DNA of 64,000 bases, from NCBI GenBank assembly GCA_030065235.1, contig JASJDC010000005.1, positions 248,001 through 312,000 of the forward strand, given 5' to 3'. This DNA comes from Alphaproteobacteria bacterium. Its GTDB lineage: Bacteria > Pseudomonadota > Alphaproteobacteria > UBA8366 > Aestuariispiraceae. The stretch's first letter is position 1; each line of letters begins with the position of its first letter. The position numbers and the translations under genes are program-made. Below the pieces are notes generated by a model. That model saw nothing but the letters and a program-made list of their open reading frames with translations, was not told the DNA's origin and did no database searches. This document shows, in pieces, positions 45,389 to 53,241 of this stretch.

Positions 45389-46537
45389 ATGACCGATCCC
45401 AAGAAACCTGTTTGGCCGGACCGGCCGTTGACATGGACCGAGGCGGCCACTCTCTCTGGGGTCTACAACCCGTTCACATTGTTCAACTGGTTTGGGGGTT
45501 ACTGGTTTTTTTGGTGGCGAAAGCATCCCGGCCTCCGTGTGCTGATCGAATTCGGAGGCGCTGCTATCCTCGTGGCCGGTGTCTACGGCCTTTATGCGGA
45601 ACTTCAACAACGGGACGTCGACCGCGCGACGCGCCACGCCACGCTGATCGCCCAAATCGCTGAACTCTCTGCGAATCCAAACAAGGATGCGGTAGGGCCT
45701 GCTGTCCGCCGGATCGTGCAATTGCTGGCGGATCAGGGTGGATCGTTGGCTGGAATGAGCTTGGCTGGGGTAGACCTGAGTCTTTTGAACCTTGAAGGGG
45801 TAGATCTCAGGAACGCGAAGTTGGCTAATGCGAATCTGAGTCTCACAAGTCTGAACGGGGCGAACCTGAGCGGCGCAACTCTGACCGAAGCGAATCTGAG
45901 AGATGCGAGTCTGAACGGTGCGGACCTGAACTCGGCGGACTTGTCCGCGGCGAACCTGAGAAGTGCGAAATTGAACAATGCCAACCTCGCCTCGGCCGAT
46001 TTGCCGAAGGCGGATTTGCGCGCGGCGCATTTGATCCGTGCAAATTTGCACGGCGCGACCCTGTTCGGTGCGGATCTTCGCGCGGCAGAATTGAGCAAGG
46101 CGAATTTGCTTTTCGCGGATCTGGCCGGTGCGGATCTTCGCGCAGCCGTCCTGCGCAAGGCGAATTTGGCTTTCGCGGACTTGGTCGATGCGGATCTTCG
46201 CGCATCGGATCTGACGGACGCAGAAATTCTTAGTGCAGACTTGACGCGTGCGGATTTGAGCGGAGCGGACATGACTGGTTTGGCGCTGGTTTTCGTGAAT
46301 CTGAGTGAAGCAAATCTGAGCGGGACTCACATGATTGGGAAGGAGGTGGCACGTTTGGTTTGGAACAGGACCGGGGACTATGAGTATTTTCTTCGGCTGC
46401 CTGATGAAGCGTCTATGCTGAGAGAGGTGCGAGGCCTGACGCAGGAGACAATACTCTTTTCTTGTCAAAGGTTGGGCGCGGACGGTCCAGCGCTTACTCA
46501 CGGGTTGGTGTGGCAGCGGCGCATCTGCAGCGACTAA
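45389..46537 (+). CDS. Membrane-anchored pentapeptide-repeat protein
   Basis: 382 residues from the ATG at 45,389. An N-terminal aromatic-rich stretch (FNWFGGYWFFWW, residues 32-43), one clear membrane helix (about 51-70), a short linker, then 39 uninterrupted pentapeptides (A(D/N)LxX register) at residues 120-314, which fold as a right-handed quadrilateral beta-helix. A 65-residue non-repeat end follows. DNA shows a matching 15-bp periodicity. Runs against the surrounding leftward genes with its own promoter region, as lysogenic-conversion genes do. Function unknown; pentapeptide proteins are known as gyrase inhibitors and membrane scaffolds. Confidence 0.78.
   Translation: MTDPKKPVWPDRPLTWTEAATLSGVYNPFTLFNWFGGYWFFWWRKHPGLRVLIEFGGAAILVAGVYGLYAELQQRDVDRATRHATLIAQIAELSANPNKDAVGPAVRRIVQLLADQGGSLAGMSLAGVDLSLLNLEGVDLRNAKLANANLSLTSLNGANLSGATLTEANLRDASLNGADLNSADLSAANLRSAKLNNANLASADLPKADLRAAHLIRANLHGATLFGADLRAAELSKANLLFADLAGADLRAAVLRKANLAFADLVDADLRASDLTDAEILSADLTRADLSGADMTGLALVFVNLSEANLSGTHMIGKEVARLVWNRTGDYEYFLRLPDEASMLREVRGLTQETILFSCQRLGADGPALTHGLVWQRRICSD
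45770..46352 (+). repeat. 15-bp coding periodicity of the pentapeptide array
   Basis: Thirty-nine consecutive pentads starting LAGMS, LAGVD and ending LSGTH. At DNA level units such as gcgaatctgag and gcggatcttcgcg recur every 15 or 30-75 bp, showing growth by duplication. Confidence 0.8.
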
Positions 46538-46601
46538 ATCATCCTTGAGGCGGGACAACGGATCGCCTAACTGTGGCTGCAACTTTGTGGCGGACATGGC
46601 C

Positions 46602-46925
46602 CTATCCCCGCTCCTGTTTCAGCCAGGCCTTGCGCACAAGGTCCCGCGCTTTGGCGCGGCGGCGGTCGTCGCGCAGCCAGGCGTCGAGCAGCTGGCAGAA
46701 CCGTTTGAAGCCGCCTGGGCGTCGCTTGCCGCGCCATTCCATCGCGAGATCGTAGAGCCGCGCGCCGCGTTCGCTTCGGCGCTTGTGATACTTCATGCGG
46801 CAGGCGCTGCTGCAGAATTCCTGATCCCGGCGGGTCGGCCAGTAGGGATCCGTGCATTCCTTGCAGAAGCTGACCGGGCGCGGCGGCGCGCCTTTCGGTT
46901 TCAATATCGGGGCCGAGTCGGGCAT
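46602..46925 (-). CDS. Phage zinc-finger-like protein
   Basis: 107 residues. A four-cysteine motif CKECTDPYWPTRRDQEFCSSAC (residues ~21-42) resembles treble-clef zinc fingers, then a basic helical part (RMKYHKRRSERGARLYDLAMEWRGKRR). Found as an unnamed family in phages. It is the promoter-distal end of the leftward early operon and ends close to the convergent pentapeptide gene. Confidence 0.5.
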   Translation of the reverse strand: MPDSAPILKPKGAPPRPVSFCKECTDPYWPTRRDQEFCSSACRMKYHKRRSERGARLYDLAMEWRGKRRPGGFKRFCQLLDAWLRDDRRRAKARDLVRKAWLKQERG

Positions 46926-47065
46926 GCCTGTTCACCCCCTCGGTTCTGGGCGCGGCGGCGGTCGGGTCTGCGCCGTCTGGACGGCGGGCTTGCCGGGGCG
47001 CTCGCGGCCCCCTTTGACGCCCTGAGTCTGGCCCGCCGCCGCCGCGTGGGGTGTCCGTTCTGAGG

Positions 47066-47542
47066 TCAAAACGGCATCTCGTCGTCTAGATCGTTGAGGG
47101 GATCGCCAGACGGTGCTGGCCCGCTGCTCGACGGCGGGTCGCTGGGGCGGCCATACTCGTCGGGGCCGTCGGCCGGCGGCGGGCCGCCTTCGCGGCGGTC
47201 GAGCATCTGGATTTCGCTGCGATAGGCTTTCAGGACGATCTCGGTCGTGTAGCGCTCTTGTCCCGACTGGTCGGTCCATTTGCGCGTCGCCAGCGCGCCT
47301 TCGATATAGGCTTTGGAGCCCTTGTGCAGATAGCGCTCGGCGATCTCGGCGAGGGGTTCGTTGAAGATCACGATCCGGTGCCATTCGGTGCGCTCGCGCG
47401 ACTCGCCGGTCGTCTTGTCCTTCCATCGCTCCGAGGTGGCGAGGGACAGGCTGGCGATCTTCCGCCCGTCTTGCGTCGTGCGGATTTCCGGGTCGCGGCC
47501 CAAATGGCCGACCAGAATGACCTTGTTGACGGAGCCGGCCAT
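47066..47542 (-). CDS. ssb: Single-stranded DNA-binding protein
   Basis: 158 residues from the ATG at 47,542. OB-fold SSB with [67 protein letters not shown] and [16 protein letters not shown]. Pro/Gly/Ser-rich linker and the acidic tip DDEMPF, which recruits replication and repair partners. A second, phage-encoded SSB for prophage replication. In the leftward early operon, 1 nt after the HD gene. Confidence 0.93.
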   Translation of the reverse strand: MAGSVNKVILVGHLGRDPEIRTTQDGRKIASLSLATSERWKDKTTGESRERTEWHRIVIFNEPLAEIAERYLHKGSKAYIEGALATRKWTDQSGQERYTTEIVLKAYRSEIQMLDRREGGPPPADGPDEYGRPSDPPSSSGPAPSGDPLNDLDDEMPF

Positions 47543-47543
47543 G

Positions 47544-48134
47544 TCAGATTGCTCCAACCCTGGGGGTGGGACGGCCGGCCTGGCCAAAGTAGAGTTCAAG
47601 GCGTGTCAACCATTCCTCGGCGGCGCGGGGCCAGGACCATGTTTTGATCGGCATGGGCAGGGGTGAGGGCAACGCGTAGCTCCAATGGCGGCTGGTCGGG
47701 GCCAACAGGTCGCGGCGCTCGGTCGCCAGCAGGGTCAGGTCGGCGAATTTCACATTCGCCTCGGCGGTCGGGTCGAGCGGCGTCTCCAGGCCCGCCGCCG
47801 CGTAGATGGCGCGATCGGTGATCTCGGTGAGCTGTTCCAGAGCGCGGGCGCCGTCCAGGGCTTTGAAGGCCTCTTTCAAGGGCGCGGTCTGATCGCCGAC
47901 AAACGCCTCATGGGCGTCATGCAACAGGCCATGCAGGCGCCATTCCGGCGGCAGGCTGTCGGCGACGAGGCAGCAATGCTGGGCGACGCTGTAAAAGTGG
48001 GTCGTGTGGCCGTTGAAGCGGCACAGCTTCGCCAGGCTCTCGGCGATGTCGGGCCAATGCACCTGATCCGGGGTCGGGCTGAGCAGGTCCCAGGTTCGGC
48101 CTGACGCCGTTTGCATCCAGGGGTCGGCGCTCAT
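47544..48134 (-). CDS. HD-domain phosphohydrolase (YfbR-like)
   Basis: 196 residues from the ATG at 48,134. HD-superfamily nucleotidase: [19 protein letters not shown] near residue 40-58 and the HD motif [12 protein letters not shown] near 70-80 followed by an Asp, as in 5'-deoxynucleotidases YfbR. Probably adjusts the nucleotide pool during phage replication. Overlaps the following small gene by 4 nt (ATGA). Confidence 0.82.
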   Translation of the reverse strand: MSADPWMQTASGRTWDLLSPTPDQVHWPDIAESLAKLCRFNGHTTHFYSVAQHCCLVADSLPPEWRLHGLLHDAHEAFVGDQTAPLKEAFKALDGARALEQLTEITDRAIYAAAGLETPLDPTAEANVKFADLTLLATERRDLLAPTSRHWSYALPSPLPMPIKTWSWPRAAEEWLTRLELYFGQAGRPTPRVGAI

Positions 48135-48310
48135 GGCGCAAGTCCCCCGGCGCGCAGGGCCGCTGCGGCGGCGGTGACCAGGGCGGCGAGGGTGAGGGCC
48201 AGCCACATCCATCCGAACGGGGTCAGGGTGTTCAGGGCGCGGCGCAGGGCGCTGCGCCGGTGAGAACGGGTCGGGAAAGGACCGTCTTCGGTTCTGTTGA
48301 GTTTCGGCAT
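48131..48310 (-). CDS. Small membrane protein
   Basis: 59 residues from the ATG at 48,310. Basic start (MPKLNRTEDGPFPTRSHRRS) then one long hydrophobic helix (WMWLALTLAALVTAAAAAL). Overlaps the HD gene start by 4 nt. No known family; the coupling suggests it is a real gene. Confidence 0.5.
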   Translation of the reverse strand: MPKLNRTEDGPFPTRSHRRSALRRALNTLTPFGWMWLALTLAALVTAAAAALRAGGLAP

Positions 48311-48452
48311 TCGCGGCCTCTTGCGGTTTGGGTTCTTGGGGTGAAGGTGCGGGAGGGGGTGGTCAGTCCCCTCCCGCGCTGCGCCGCTTGGGGGGGGAAG
48401 GGAGGAGCGGCGCGGCGTTCGTGTCTTGCTTCCTCTGGCCTCGCTTTCCGGC

Positions 48453-49451
48453 CTAACTCTCCGGCTGCCCATAAAAGAGCGGCAGTTCGGTCTCCTCAGC
48501 GGCGCGGTCGCAGGCCCCTTCGACGGCGTCGGTGAAGAACAGGTCCGGGCGATGCAGGGACAGCAGCCAGGTGATCCGGCCGCCCTGCAGCCGGTAGCGC
48601 AGGCGCACCGGGATTCGGTAAAAATGGCCTTTGCGGAAGACCGGAATGGCGATCAGGAACAGGTTCGGGACGTCGATCGGTTTGCCGGCCTCGTCTCGGT
48701 GCTCGCTTTCGAAGCGCAGTTTGGCCTCGCCGGAGGCGGTGTTGATCACCTCCTGCACCTTCTGCTGGTCGTGGATGCGCAGGCCCTTGGCCAGTTCCAT
48801 CAGCTTTCCGTGGCCGCAGACCTTGCCGCCGATCTTGGCGACCAGATCGATCAGCCGCTTGTCGCTGTCGTCCGGCGTGGCCGCTTTCTGGGCCGCCTTC
48901 TGGCCCGCCGGCGCGTCGCCGGTGAGGAAGGCGGGCGGGGCCATCACATCGACAATCCGGTCTTCGAGGAATTCGGCGAAAGCGCCCTGTTCGAGAGGTT
49001 CGCCGCCGACCGCCTTCCAAGCCAACCACTCGTCCGACAATGGAAAATCATAGCGCGCGCGATGTTTGCCGAAACGCGGGTCAGACTCAGCGCCGCTGCG
49101 ATGATAATCCAGCACCGCGACCAAGGCCGGATTGGTCGGGTCGTCGATGCAGAACAGCGCCGAGTCGTCGTCCTTGAAGCGGTTCACATGGGCGATCAGG
49201 CTGTCCAGGTTGGTCAGGGTCGCGATACCTTCGCGGCGTTCCGGCTTGTCGCGATAGGGGTCCAGAAAGGGCTTGACGGACTCAGCGCGGAGGCCGCCTT
49301 GGCCATCGGGCAAGACGAGGATTTCAGTCACTGTCTGACCAGGCTGGCCAGTGATGCGTGCAATTTCCGGCTTGATATGGGAGCGCACAATATCGGCGAC
49401 CGCTTGCGCCTCTGACGGAATCCGGCTGGGCCTCGGGGTAGTATCAGGCAT
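48453..49451 (-). CDS. DUF2303 phage protein
   Basis: 332 residues. Matches the DUF2303 family found in temperate phages: EAQAVADIVRSHIKPEIARI, VLDYHRSGAESDPRFGKHRARYDFPLSDEWLAWK, FLEDRI, and the ending IPVFRKGHFYRIPVRLRYRLQGGRITWLLSLHRPD. Function unknown; usually located next to ssb/recombination genes, as here. In the leftward early operon. Confidence 0.82.
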   Translation of the reverse strand: MPDTTPRPSRIPSEAQAVADIVRSHIKPEIARITGQPGQTVTEILVLPDGQGGLRAESVKPFLDPYRDKPERREGIATLTNLDSLIAHVNRFKDDDSALFCIDDPTNPALVAVLDYHRSGAESDPRFGKHRARYDFPLSDEWLAWKAVGGEPLEQGAFAEFLEDRIVDVMAPPAFLTGDAPAGQKAAQKAATPDDSDKRLIDLVAKIGGKVCGHGKLMELAKGLRIHDQQKVQEVINTASGEAKLRFESEHRDEAGKPIDVPNLFLIAIPVFRKGHFYRIPVRLRYRLQGGRITWLLSLHRPDLFFTDAVEGACDRAAEETELPLFYGQPES

Positions 49452-49466
49452 GAAAGTCTCCTATGG

Positions 49467-49859
49467 TTAGACGGTGCGCACGTCGTCTTCGGCGTCGACC
49501 GGCGTGACGTCGCGAACGCCGAACATGTGCATCTGTTTCGGGTTGTGGCCGGTGAAGTGGTTTTTGTCGGTCGACCAGGCCATGGTCTTGTGGCGCGGCG
49601 GTTTCTGCGTCTTGACCGTGTAATCCGCCCGAATGTCGAAGACGCCCCCGTCCAGGGTGAAATCGATGGCGACGGTCAGCTTGCCCTTTGGCTTGCCGCC
49701 ATAATCCAGGACGTGCTGGTTCAGCGCCGCGTTGATTTGTTTGAGCGCGTCAGACAATTCGCCATGCAGGTCGCCATCCTCCAGAAGTTGTAGGAACTGC
49801 GCGAAGGTGAAGCAGGCGGGCAGGGGCTGCCCGTCTACGGCTGTTGGTGTGTCGCTCAT
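49467..49859 (-). CDS. Hypothetical phage protein
   Basis: 130 residues. The middle (KGKLTVAIDFTLDGGVFDIRADYTVKTQKPP) looks like a small beta-sheet domain; the end carries HFTGHNPKQMHMFGVRDV. No family recognised. Position upstream of the DUF2303 gene in the same operon is common in related prophages. Confidence 0.55.
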   Translation of the reverse strand: MSDTPTAVDGQPLPACFTFAQFLQLLEDGDLHGELSDALKQINAALNQHVLDYGGKPKGKLTVAIDFTLDGGVFDIRADYTVKTQKPPRHKTMAWSTDKNHFTGHNPKQMHMFGVRDVTPVDAEDDVRTV

Positions 49860-49883
49860 GCGTGGCGGTCCTTTCAGTGGGGT

Positions 49884-50192
49884 TCAGCGGTCGTTGGCGG
49901 GTCCGGTCTCGATTCGCTCGATATGCTCGAACGCGTGGGTACAGACCCGGAGCCAGAAGTCTTTCGGCATTGGCCGCCCTTTGAGGTGTTCGTGCGCATG
50001 GAATCCGAGCAGGGCGGTCGATTTCAGGATAATGTCGAGGCATAGGGATAGGGCGACAGCGTCGTCCACTTCTGTCTCCTGGGCGGCGGCCAGAAATATG
50101 TTGTCCACCTTGGCGAGGTCTTGGCCCAGGTTTTCCGCCAGGGCGAGGAGTTGCGGCGGTAATTCAGCGAGGTCTGTCCGTTTGCCGCTCAT
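49884..50192 (-). CDS. Hypothetical phage protein
   Basis: 102 residues, mostly helical (LAELPPQLLALAENLGQDLAKVDNIFLAAAQETEVDDAVALSL). No motif seen. Its ATG overlaps the stop of the upstream gene by 4 nt. Confidence 0.5.
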   Translation of the reverse strand: MSGKRTDLAELPPQLLALAENLGQDLAKVDNIFLAAAQETEVDDAVALSLCLDIILKSTALLGFHAHEHLKGRPMPKDFWLRVCTHAFEHIERIETGPANDR

Positions 50193-50500
50193 TGCAGGAC
50201 CCGCGGGGCGGCGGCGCCATTGGTGTGCGTGAAAATCTCCTCGACCAGTGTGAGAAATTCCTGTTTGTCGGGCGCGCCGCTGATCACGGTTTTCTCGGCC
50301 AGGTAGAGTGAGACTGCGGCCTGGATTTGTGCCGCCACGATCGTGCGTGTCGCGACCGAGGCGGGAAGGGCCTCGCCCTCCGCGCTGTGCAGCATCTCGC
50401 TGGCTGTGGCGGTAAGCCGATGCACGGTCGTCTTGCCAAGCACGGTGATCTGCTCACGCAGGTCGGCGCGGTTTTCGATCTTCAAGGTGACGCCGTTCAT
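50189..50500 (-). CDS. Hypothetical phage protein
   Basis: 103 residues from the ATG at 50,500. Helical, with VTLKIENRADLREQITVLGKTT and LYLAEKTVISGAPDKQEFLTLVEEIF. No family known to me. Sits 2 nt after the upstream stop in the leftward early operon. Confidence 0.5.
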   Translation of the reverse strand: MNGVTLKIENRADLREQITVLGKTTVHRLTATASEMLHSAEGEALPASVATRTIVAAQIQAAVSLYLAEKTVISGAPDKQEFLTLVEEIFTHTNGAAAPRVLQ

Positions 50501-50502
50501 GG

Positions 50503-50721
50503 TCAAATCTCTCCGCCCAGGCGGCCGGCGGCGATGGCGCGGGCCTGTTCGCCGTGGCGGTCAATCTCGGCGGGCGTGAAGCCGGCGCGGAGGAGATCGT
50601 CCCGCGACGCCTCGCCCTTGGCGCGGGTCGCCTTGACCAGAGCGGTCGCCATAGCCCTCGCTCGGTCGGCGGCCCGATCCTGTCCCGGCGCGGCGTTTCG
50701 ATTGTGGGGCGCGGTGCGCAT
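50503..50721 (-). CDS. Small hypothetical protein heading the leftward early operon
   Basis: 72 residues from the ATG at 50,721. Basic, with a short helix-turn-helix-like element (ASRDDLLRAGFTPAEIDRHGEQARAIAA). First gene after the operator cluster at 50,733-50,800, so probably the first early gene under repressor control. Confidence 0.5.
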   Translation of the reverse strand: MRTAPHNRNAAPGQDRAADRARAMATALVKATRAKGEASRDDLLRAGFTPAEIDRHGEQARAIAAGRLGGEI

Positions 50722-50732
50722 CGGCTGCTCCT

Positions 50733-50800
50733 TTGTGCAACAAGTAAGGTGCATACCATGCAACAAATCGCGCACGGCGTCAACGGGGGAAGTTGCACAA
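50733..50800 (-). promoter_or_regulatory. Repressor operators at the leftward early promoter
   Basis: GGTGCATACCATGCAAC (50,748-50,764) matches the operator GTTGCATACTGTGCAAC beside the repressor/Cro genes at 14 of 17 positions. Further GTGCAAC (50,735-50,741) and GTTGCAC (50,792-50,798) half-sites lie around it. It is directly upstream of the leftward early operon. Confidence 0.65.
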
Positions 50801-50825
50801 GGATTCTCAATGGCGGTGGAGGGCG

Positions 50826-51422
50826 CTAGAAGCGGTGCGGGCTCGCGAATGGTCCGATGAAGCGAATCTCGGGCCGGAACTGGCCCTCGCCGGCTTGGCC
50901 AATGGCGACGATGCTTGCGCCGTTCTCGAACCGCCAGACCGCGCGGCCCACGGATGGACCAAGGCCAATTCGCGTCAGGTCCGTCAGGATCAGGTCGGGC
51001 GGCCCGTAACCGACAGTCAGGGCGGTGACCAATTCTCCGAAATAGCCCTGCGCCTGCTGGATAAGCCCGATCCCATCGCCAAAGAGTCGGGTTTCCGTGC
51101 TTAGCCAGATCGCGTCCAGAGTCTGCGCATCTGACTCGCCACGCTCGATCTCCACCCGCCATGGTTTCCACGCGAGGAAACTGTTGAATACGAGAGGTCC
51201 TGAACTGTCCAAATTATCAAGTGTTACGGAGTATAGCCCGTCGCTTTCTTCGACCGAGCCGGCTTTCGGGAGCGCCGCAAGCGCGCGTTTAGCCTCTTCC
51301 ATGGACGCGCCGAAAGTCAGGCCGCGCCAGCCGGCGAGGTCCCCTTCCGCCGCGAGAGATGGCGGGGAAAACAGCAGAAATGCGGCGGCCGCTGCGGCTG
51401 GGAGGGTGCGAAGGATCGGCAT
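50826..51422 (-). CDS. Exported protein of unknown function in the repressor operon
   Basis: 198 residues with a signal peptide (about 1-24, LPAAAAAAFLLFSPPSLA). Mature part is mixed alpha/beta with GWRGLTFGASMEEAKRALAALP and VTALTVGYGPPDLILTD; no family recognised, though 'LTFGMSxEEvxxaLG' openings are common in periplasmic proteins. Starts 2 nt after the repressor stop, so it is expressed in the lysogen and is a candidate lysogenic-conversion factor. Confidence 0.65.
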   Translation of the reverse strand: MPILRTLPAAAAAAFLLFSPPSLAAEGDLAGWRGLTFGASMEEAKRALAALPKAGSVEESDGLYSVTLDNLDSSGPLVFNSFLAWKPWRVEIERGESDAQTLDAIWLSTETRLFGDGIGLIQQAQGYFGELVTALTVGYGPPDLILTDLTRIGLGPSVGRAVWRFENGASIVAIGQAGEGQFRPEIRFIGPFASPHRF

Positions 51423-51424
51423 TG

Positions 51425-52102
51425 CTAACGCGAGTGATATTTGCCGACGATCAAATAGACCGCATGGGCGTCGGCGCGTGCGACGCTGAGTTCCGTCGAG
51501 GGGTTGTGCTGTTTCAGCCGGATCTCGTCGCCGCCTGAGATCAGCGTTCTGATCATGGCCTCGTGGCTCCCGGCCTCCGGTTGCTTCACGACCAACACGT
51601 CATCGCCGGGATTGGCTGGCCGGTTCGGATGGATCAGGATCAGGTCGCCTTGGCGATAGGCGGGCTCCATACAGTCGCCGACGACATACAGCCCGAAGCC
51701 GTTGTCAGCGTTCAAAAGCGGTTCCGGCCGCTTCACCCAATCAATCGGATCGTAACTCAGCGCCATGGCGGTCGCGCCGGCGGGTGCGCTGGCGTAGATC
51801 GGCAGGTCCGCGCCGTCCGTGTTCGCGCGCGGCCGCTTGATCGAAACCGAGCCCCCTTGGCCGGCCTCGTCGTCGCGCAGCGGGCGTGTCCCGTTCGGCG
51901 GCGGTTGGTAAAGCGCGCTCGGATTGACGCCAAGCGTTCGGGCGATTCCGTTCAGCGTCGGCGTGGTGAGCCCGGACAGGCCGCGCTCCAGTTTCGAGAT
52001 CACGGACTTGTCCCGGCCGACGGCGTCGGCCAGCTGCTGCTGGGTCATTTCGCGGGCTTCGCGCCATTCGCGAATGTAAATCTGTGGGCCGGGCTGCTGC
52101 AT
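51425..52102 (-). CDS. CI-type phage repressor (Xre HTH + S24 peptidase-like)
   Basis: 225 residues from the ATG at 52,102. N-terminal HTH (MTQQQLADAVGRDKSVISKLERGLSGLTTPTLNGIARTLG) and C-terminal LexA/CI-like domain with GLYVVGDCMEPAYRQGDLILIHPNRPANPGDDVLV, where the serine equivalent is in the VxGDCMEP region: the usual Ser before Met is Cys, so autocleavage is doubtful. Divergent from the Cro-like gene across two palindromic operators. Confidence 0.88.
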   Translation of the reverse strand: MQQPGPQIYIREWREAREMTQQQLADAVGRDKSVISKLERGLSGLTTPTLNGIARTLGVNPSALYQPPPNGTRPLRDDEAGQGGSVSIKRPRANTDGADLPIYASAPAGATAMALSYDPIDWVKRPEPLLNADNGFGLYVVGDCMEPAYRQGDLILIHPNRPANPGDDVLVVKQPEAGSHEAMIRTLISGGDEIRLKQHNPSTELSVARADAHAVYLIVGKYHSR

Positions 52103-52124
52103 GATCGGGCGCACCCTAACACAG

Positions 52125-52167
52125 AATGCAATAATCTCTGTTGCATTGTGGTTGCATACTGTGCAAC
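52125..52167. promoter_or_regulatory. CI/Cro operators OR
   Basis: Two palindromes in the 74-bp gap between repressor and Cro-like genes: AATGCAA (52,125-52,131) with TTGCATT (52,141-52,147), and GTTGCATACTGTGCAAC (52,151-52,167). Both have the half-site TTGCA and the second recurs at the leftward early promoter. Confidence 0.75.
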
Positions 52168-52176
52168 AACGACACC

Positions 52177-52389
52177 ATGAACAAACTCGGCCTATACCTT
52201 CGCGACAACGGCCTCACCTACGCCGCGTTCGGCGCACAGATCGGGAAAACACGATCCACGGTCAGCCGCATCGTGGCGGGCCAGGTCAATGTCGATCGCG
52301 AAACAGCGCATGCTATCTATGAGGCGACGGCGGGCGCCGTTACGCCGAACGATCTGTTCGGTTTGGGCGATGAGGGGGGCGTGCGGTGA
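52177..52389 (+). CDS. Cro-like HTH regulator
   Basis: 70 residues from the ATG at 52,177. Xre-type HTH (LRDNGLTYAAFGAQIGKTRSTVSRIVAGQVNVDRETAHAIYEAT). Small Cro size and divergent position to the CI-type repressor. First gene of the rightward early operon; its stop overlaps the next start (TGATG). Confidence 0.82.
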   Translation: MNKLGLYLRDNGLTYAAFGAQIGKTRSTVSRIVAGQVNVDRETAHAIYEATAGAVTPNDLFGLGDEGGVR

Positions 52390-52610
52390 TGTCACTGTCG
52401 CTGTTCCTTCTCGCCCAGGCGTTGCGCTTTTTCATGGCGCGCCAGGTCGCGTTCAAGTTGGGCCGCGCACGGGTGGTTCGGGTCGGCTCGCAGCTTTTGC
52501 TGACAGAGGGCGGCCAATGCGTCCAGTCGGTTCGGGTGCTGTTCCATGGGGCGAGAATGGCGTCGGGGCGCGGGACTGGCATTAAGCAACTTACGGGGGT
52601 TTTCGCATGA
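52389..52610 (+). CDS. Small hypothetical protein between cro and cII
   Basis: 73 residues. Its start overlaps the cro stop and its stop overlaps the next ATG (ATGA), the arrangement of translationally coupled genes, and third-position GC is higher than first-position GC in this frame. The product is hydrophobic and unfamiliar. An opposite-strand frame at 52,392-52,589 yields a natural-looking helical peptide and cannot be excluded. Confidence 0.35.
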   Translation: MSLSLFLLAQALRFFMARQVAFKLGRARVVRVGSQLLLTEGGQCVQSVRVLFHGARMASGRGTGIKQLTGVFA

Positions 52611-53170
52611 GCGCGAGCAAGGATGGTTTGGGCCGGCTATTTCCGTCGACGTCCTATCAGGCGTTGAAAGCGGCGTTCCGGCGCTTGGCCAAGGCGGCGG
52701 GGGGCCAGGAATCGGCGGCCTCGATCACGCGGGTCGATCATCAACGGATCAGCAAATACGGGCGGCCGCAGGAATCCATGCAGGCGCCGGTCGATGTGGT
52801 CGCCGATCTGGAGGCGGATGTTGGCGAGCCGCATGTCACCCGCATGCTCGCCGATCTGCAGGGCTATCTGCTGATCCCCAAACCGCCGACCCAGGGCGAC
52901 CCGGAATGGATCGCGCATCTGGGCGCGCTGGGCAAAGAGGCGGGGGAGGCGATCGCGCGCCTCTCGGAAGCCTTGGCGACGGACGGAACCATCACCGCCG
53001 ACGAGGTCCGCGACATGGAATTGCGGCGCGAGGTGCGCGAAGCGATGGAGGTCCTGGCGCGGGTCGATCAGGCCTTGGCGGCGGTCGAACGGGCTGGCGA
53101 AGAGGGTCAGCCTGTCTCGGGGGCGGCCTCGGGGGCGGCCTCGGGGGCGGCCTCGGGGGGCGGATTGTGA
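52607..53170 (+). CDS. CII-like phage regulator
   Basis: 187 residues. N-terminal part LKAAFRRLAKAAGGQESAASITRVDHQRISKYG reads like the HTH of CII-like phage regulators; the rest is helical with AGEAIARLSEALATDGTITADEVRDMELRREVREA. The C terminus is a four-residue tandem repeat SGAA x3 plus SGGG. Position after cro fits. Confidence 0.55.
   Translation: MSASKDGLGRLFPSTSYQALKAAFRRLAKAAGGQESAASITRVDHQRISKYGRPQESMQAPVDVVADLEADVGEPHVTRMLADLQGYLLIPKPPTQGDPEWIAHLGALGKEAGEAIARLSEALATDGTITADEVRDMELRREVREAMEVLARVDQALAAVERAGEEGQPVSGAASGAASGAASGGGL
53117..53161 (+). repeat. 12-bp tandem repeat at the CII-like gene 3' end
   Basis: TCGGGGGCGGCC repeated three times perfectly (53,117-53,152) plus a variant fourth copy, coding Ser-Gly-Ala-Ala. 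Prone to slippage. Confidence 0.85.
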
Positions 53171-53241
53171 CCCGGCCCCGCGCCTGGACGCACACGGGAC
53201 GCGCCTGGGCGGGGCCAGGGAGGGGGTCAGACCGGCCGCGA

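Noticed and set aside
45335-46597. 420-residue reverse-strand frame over the pentapeptide gene
   Set aside because: Repeated RQIR-like sequence is just the complement of the pentapeptide array.
46932-47426. 164-residue reverse-strand gene
   Set aside because: Overlaps ssb in another frame and has arginine/proline-rich shadow composition.
52392-52589. Reverse-strand 65-residue protein
   Set aside because: Looks natural, but base-position GC pattern and overlapping starts/stops favour the plus-strand frame; left as an alternative only.
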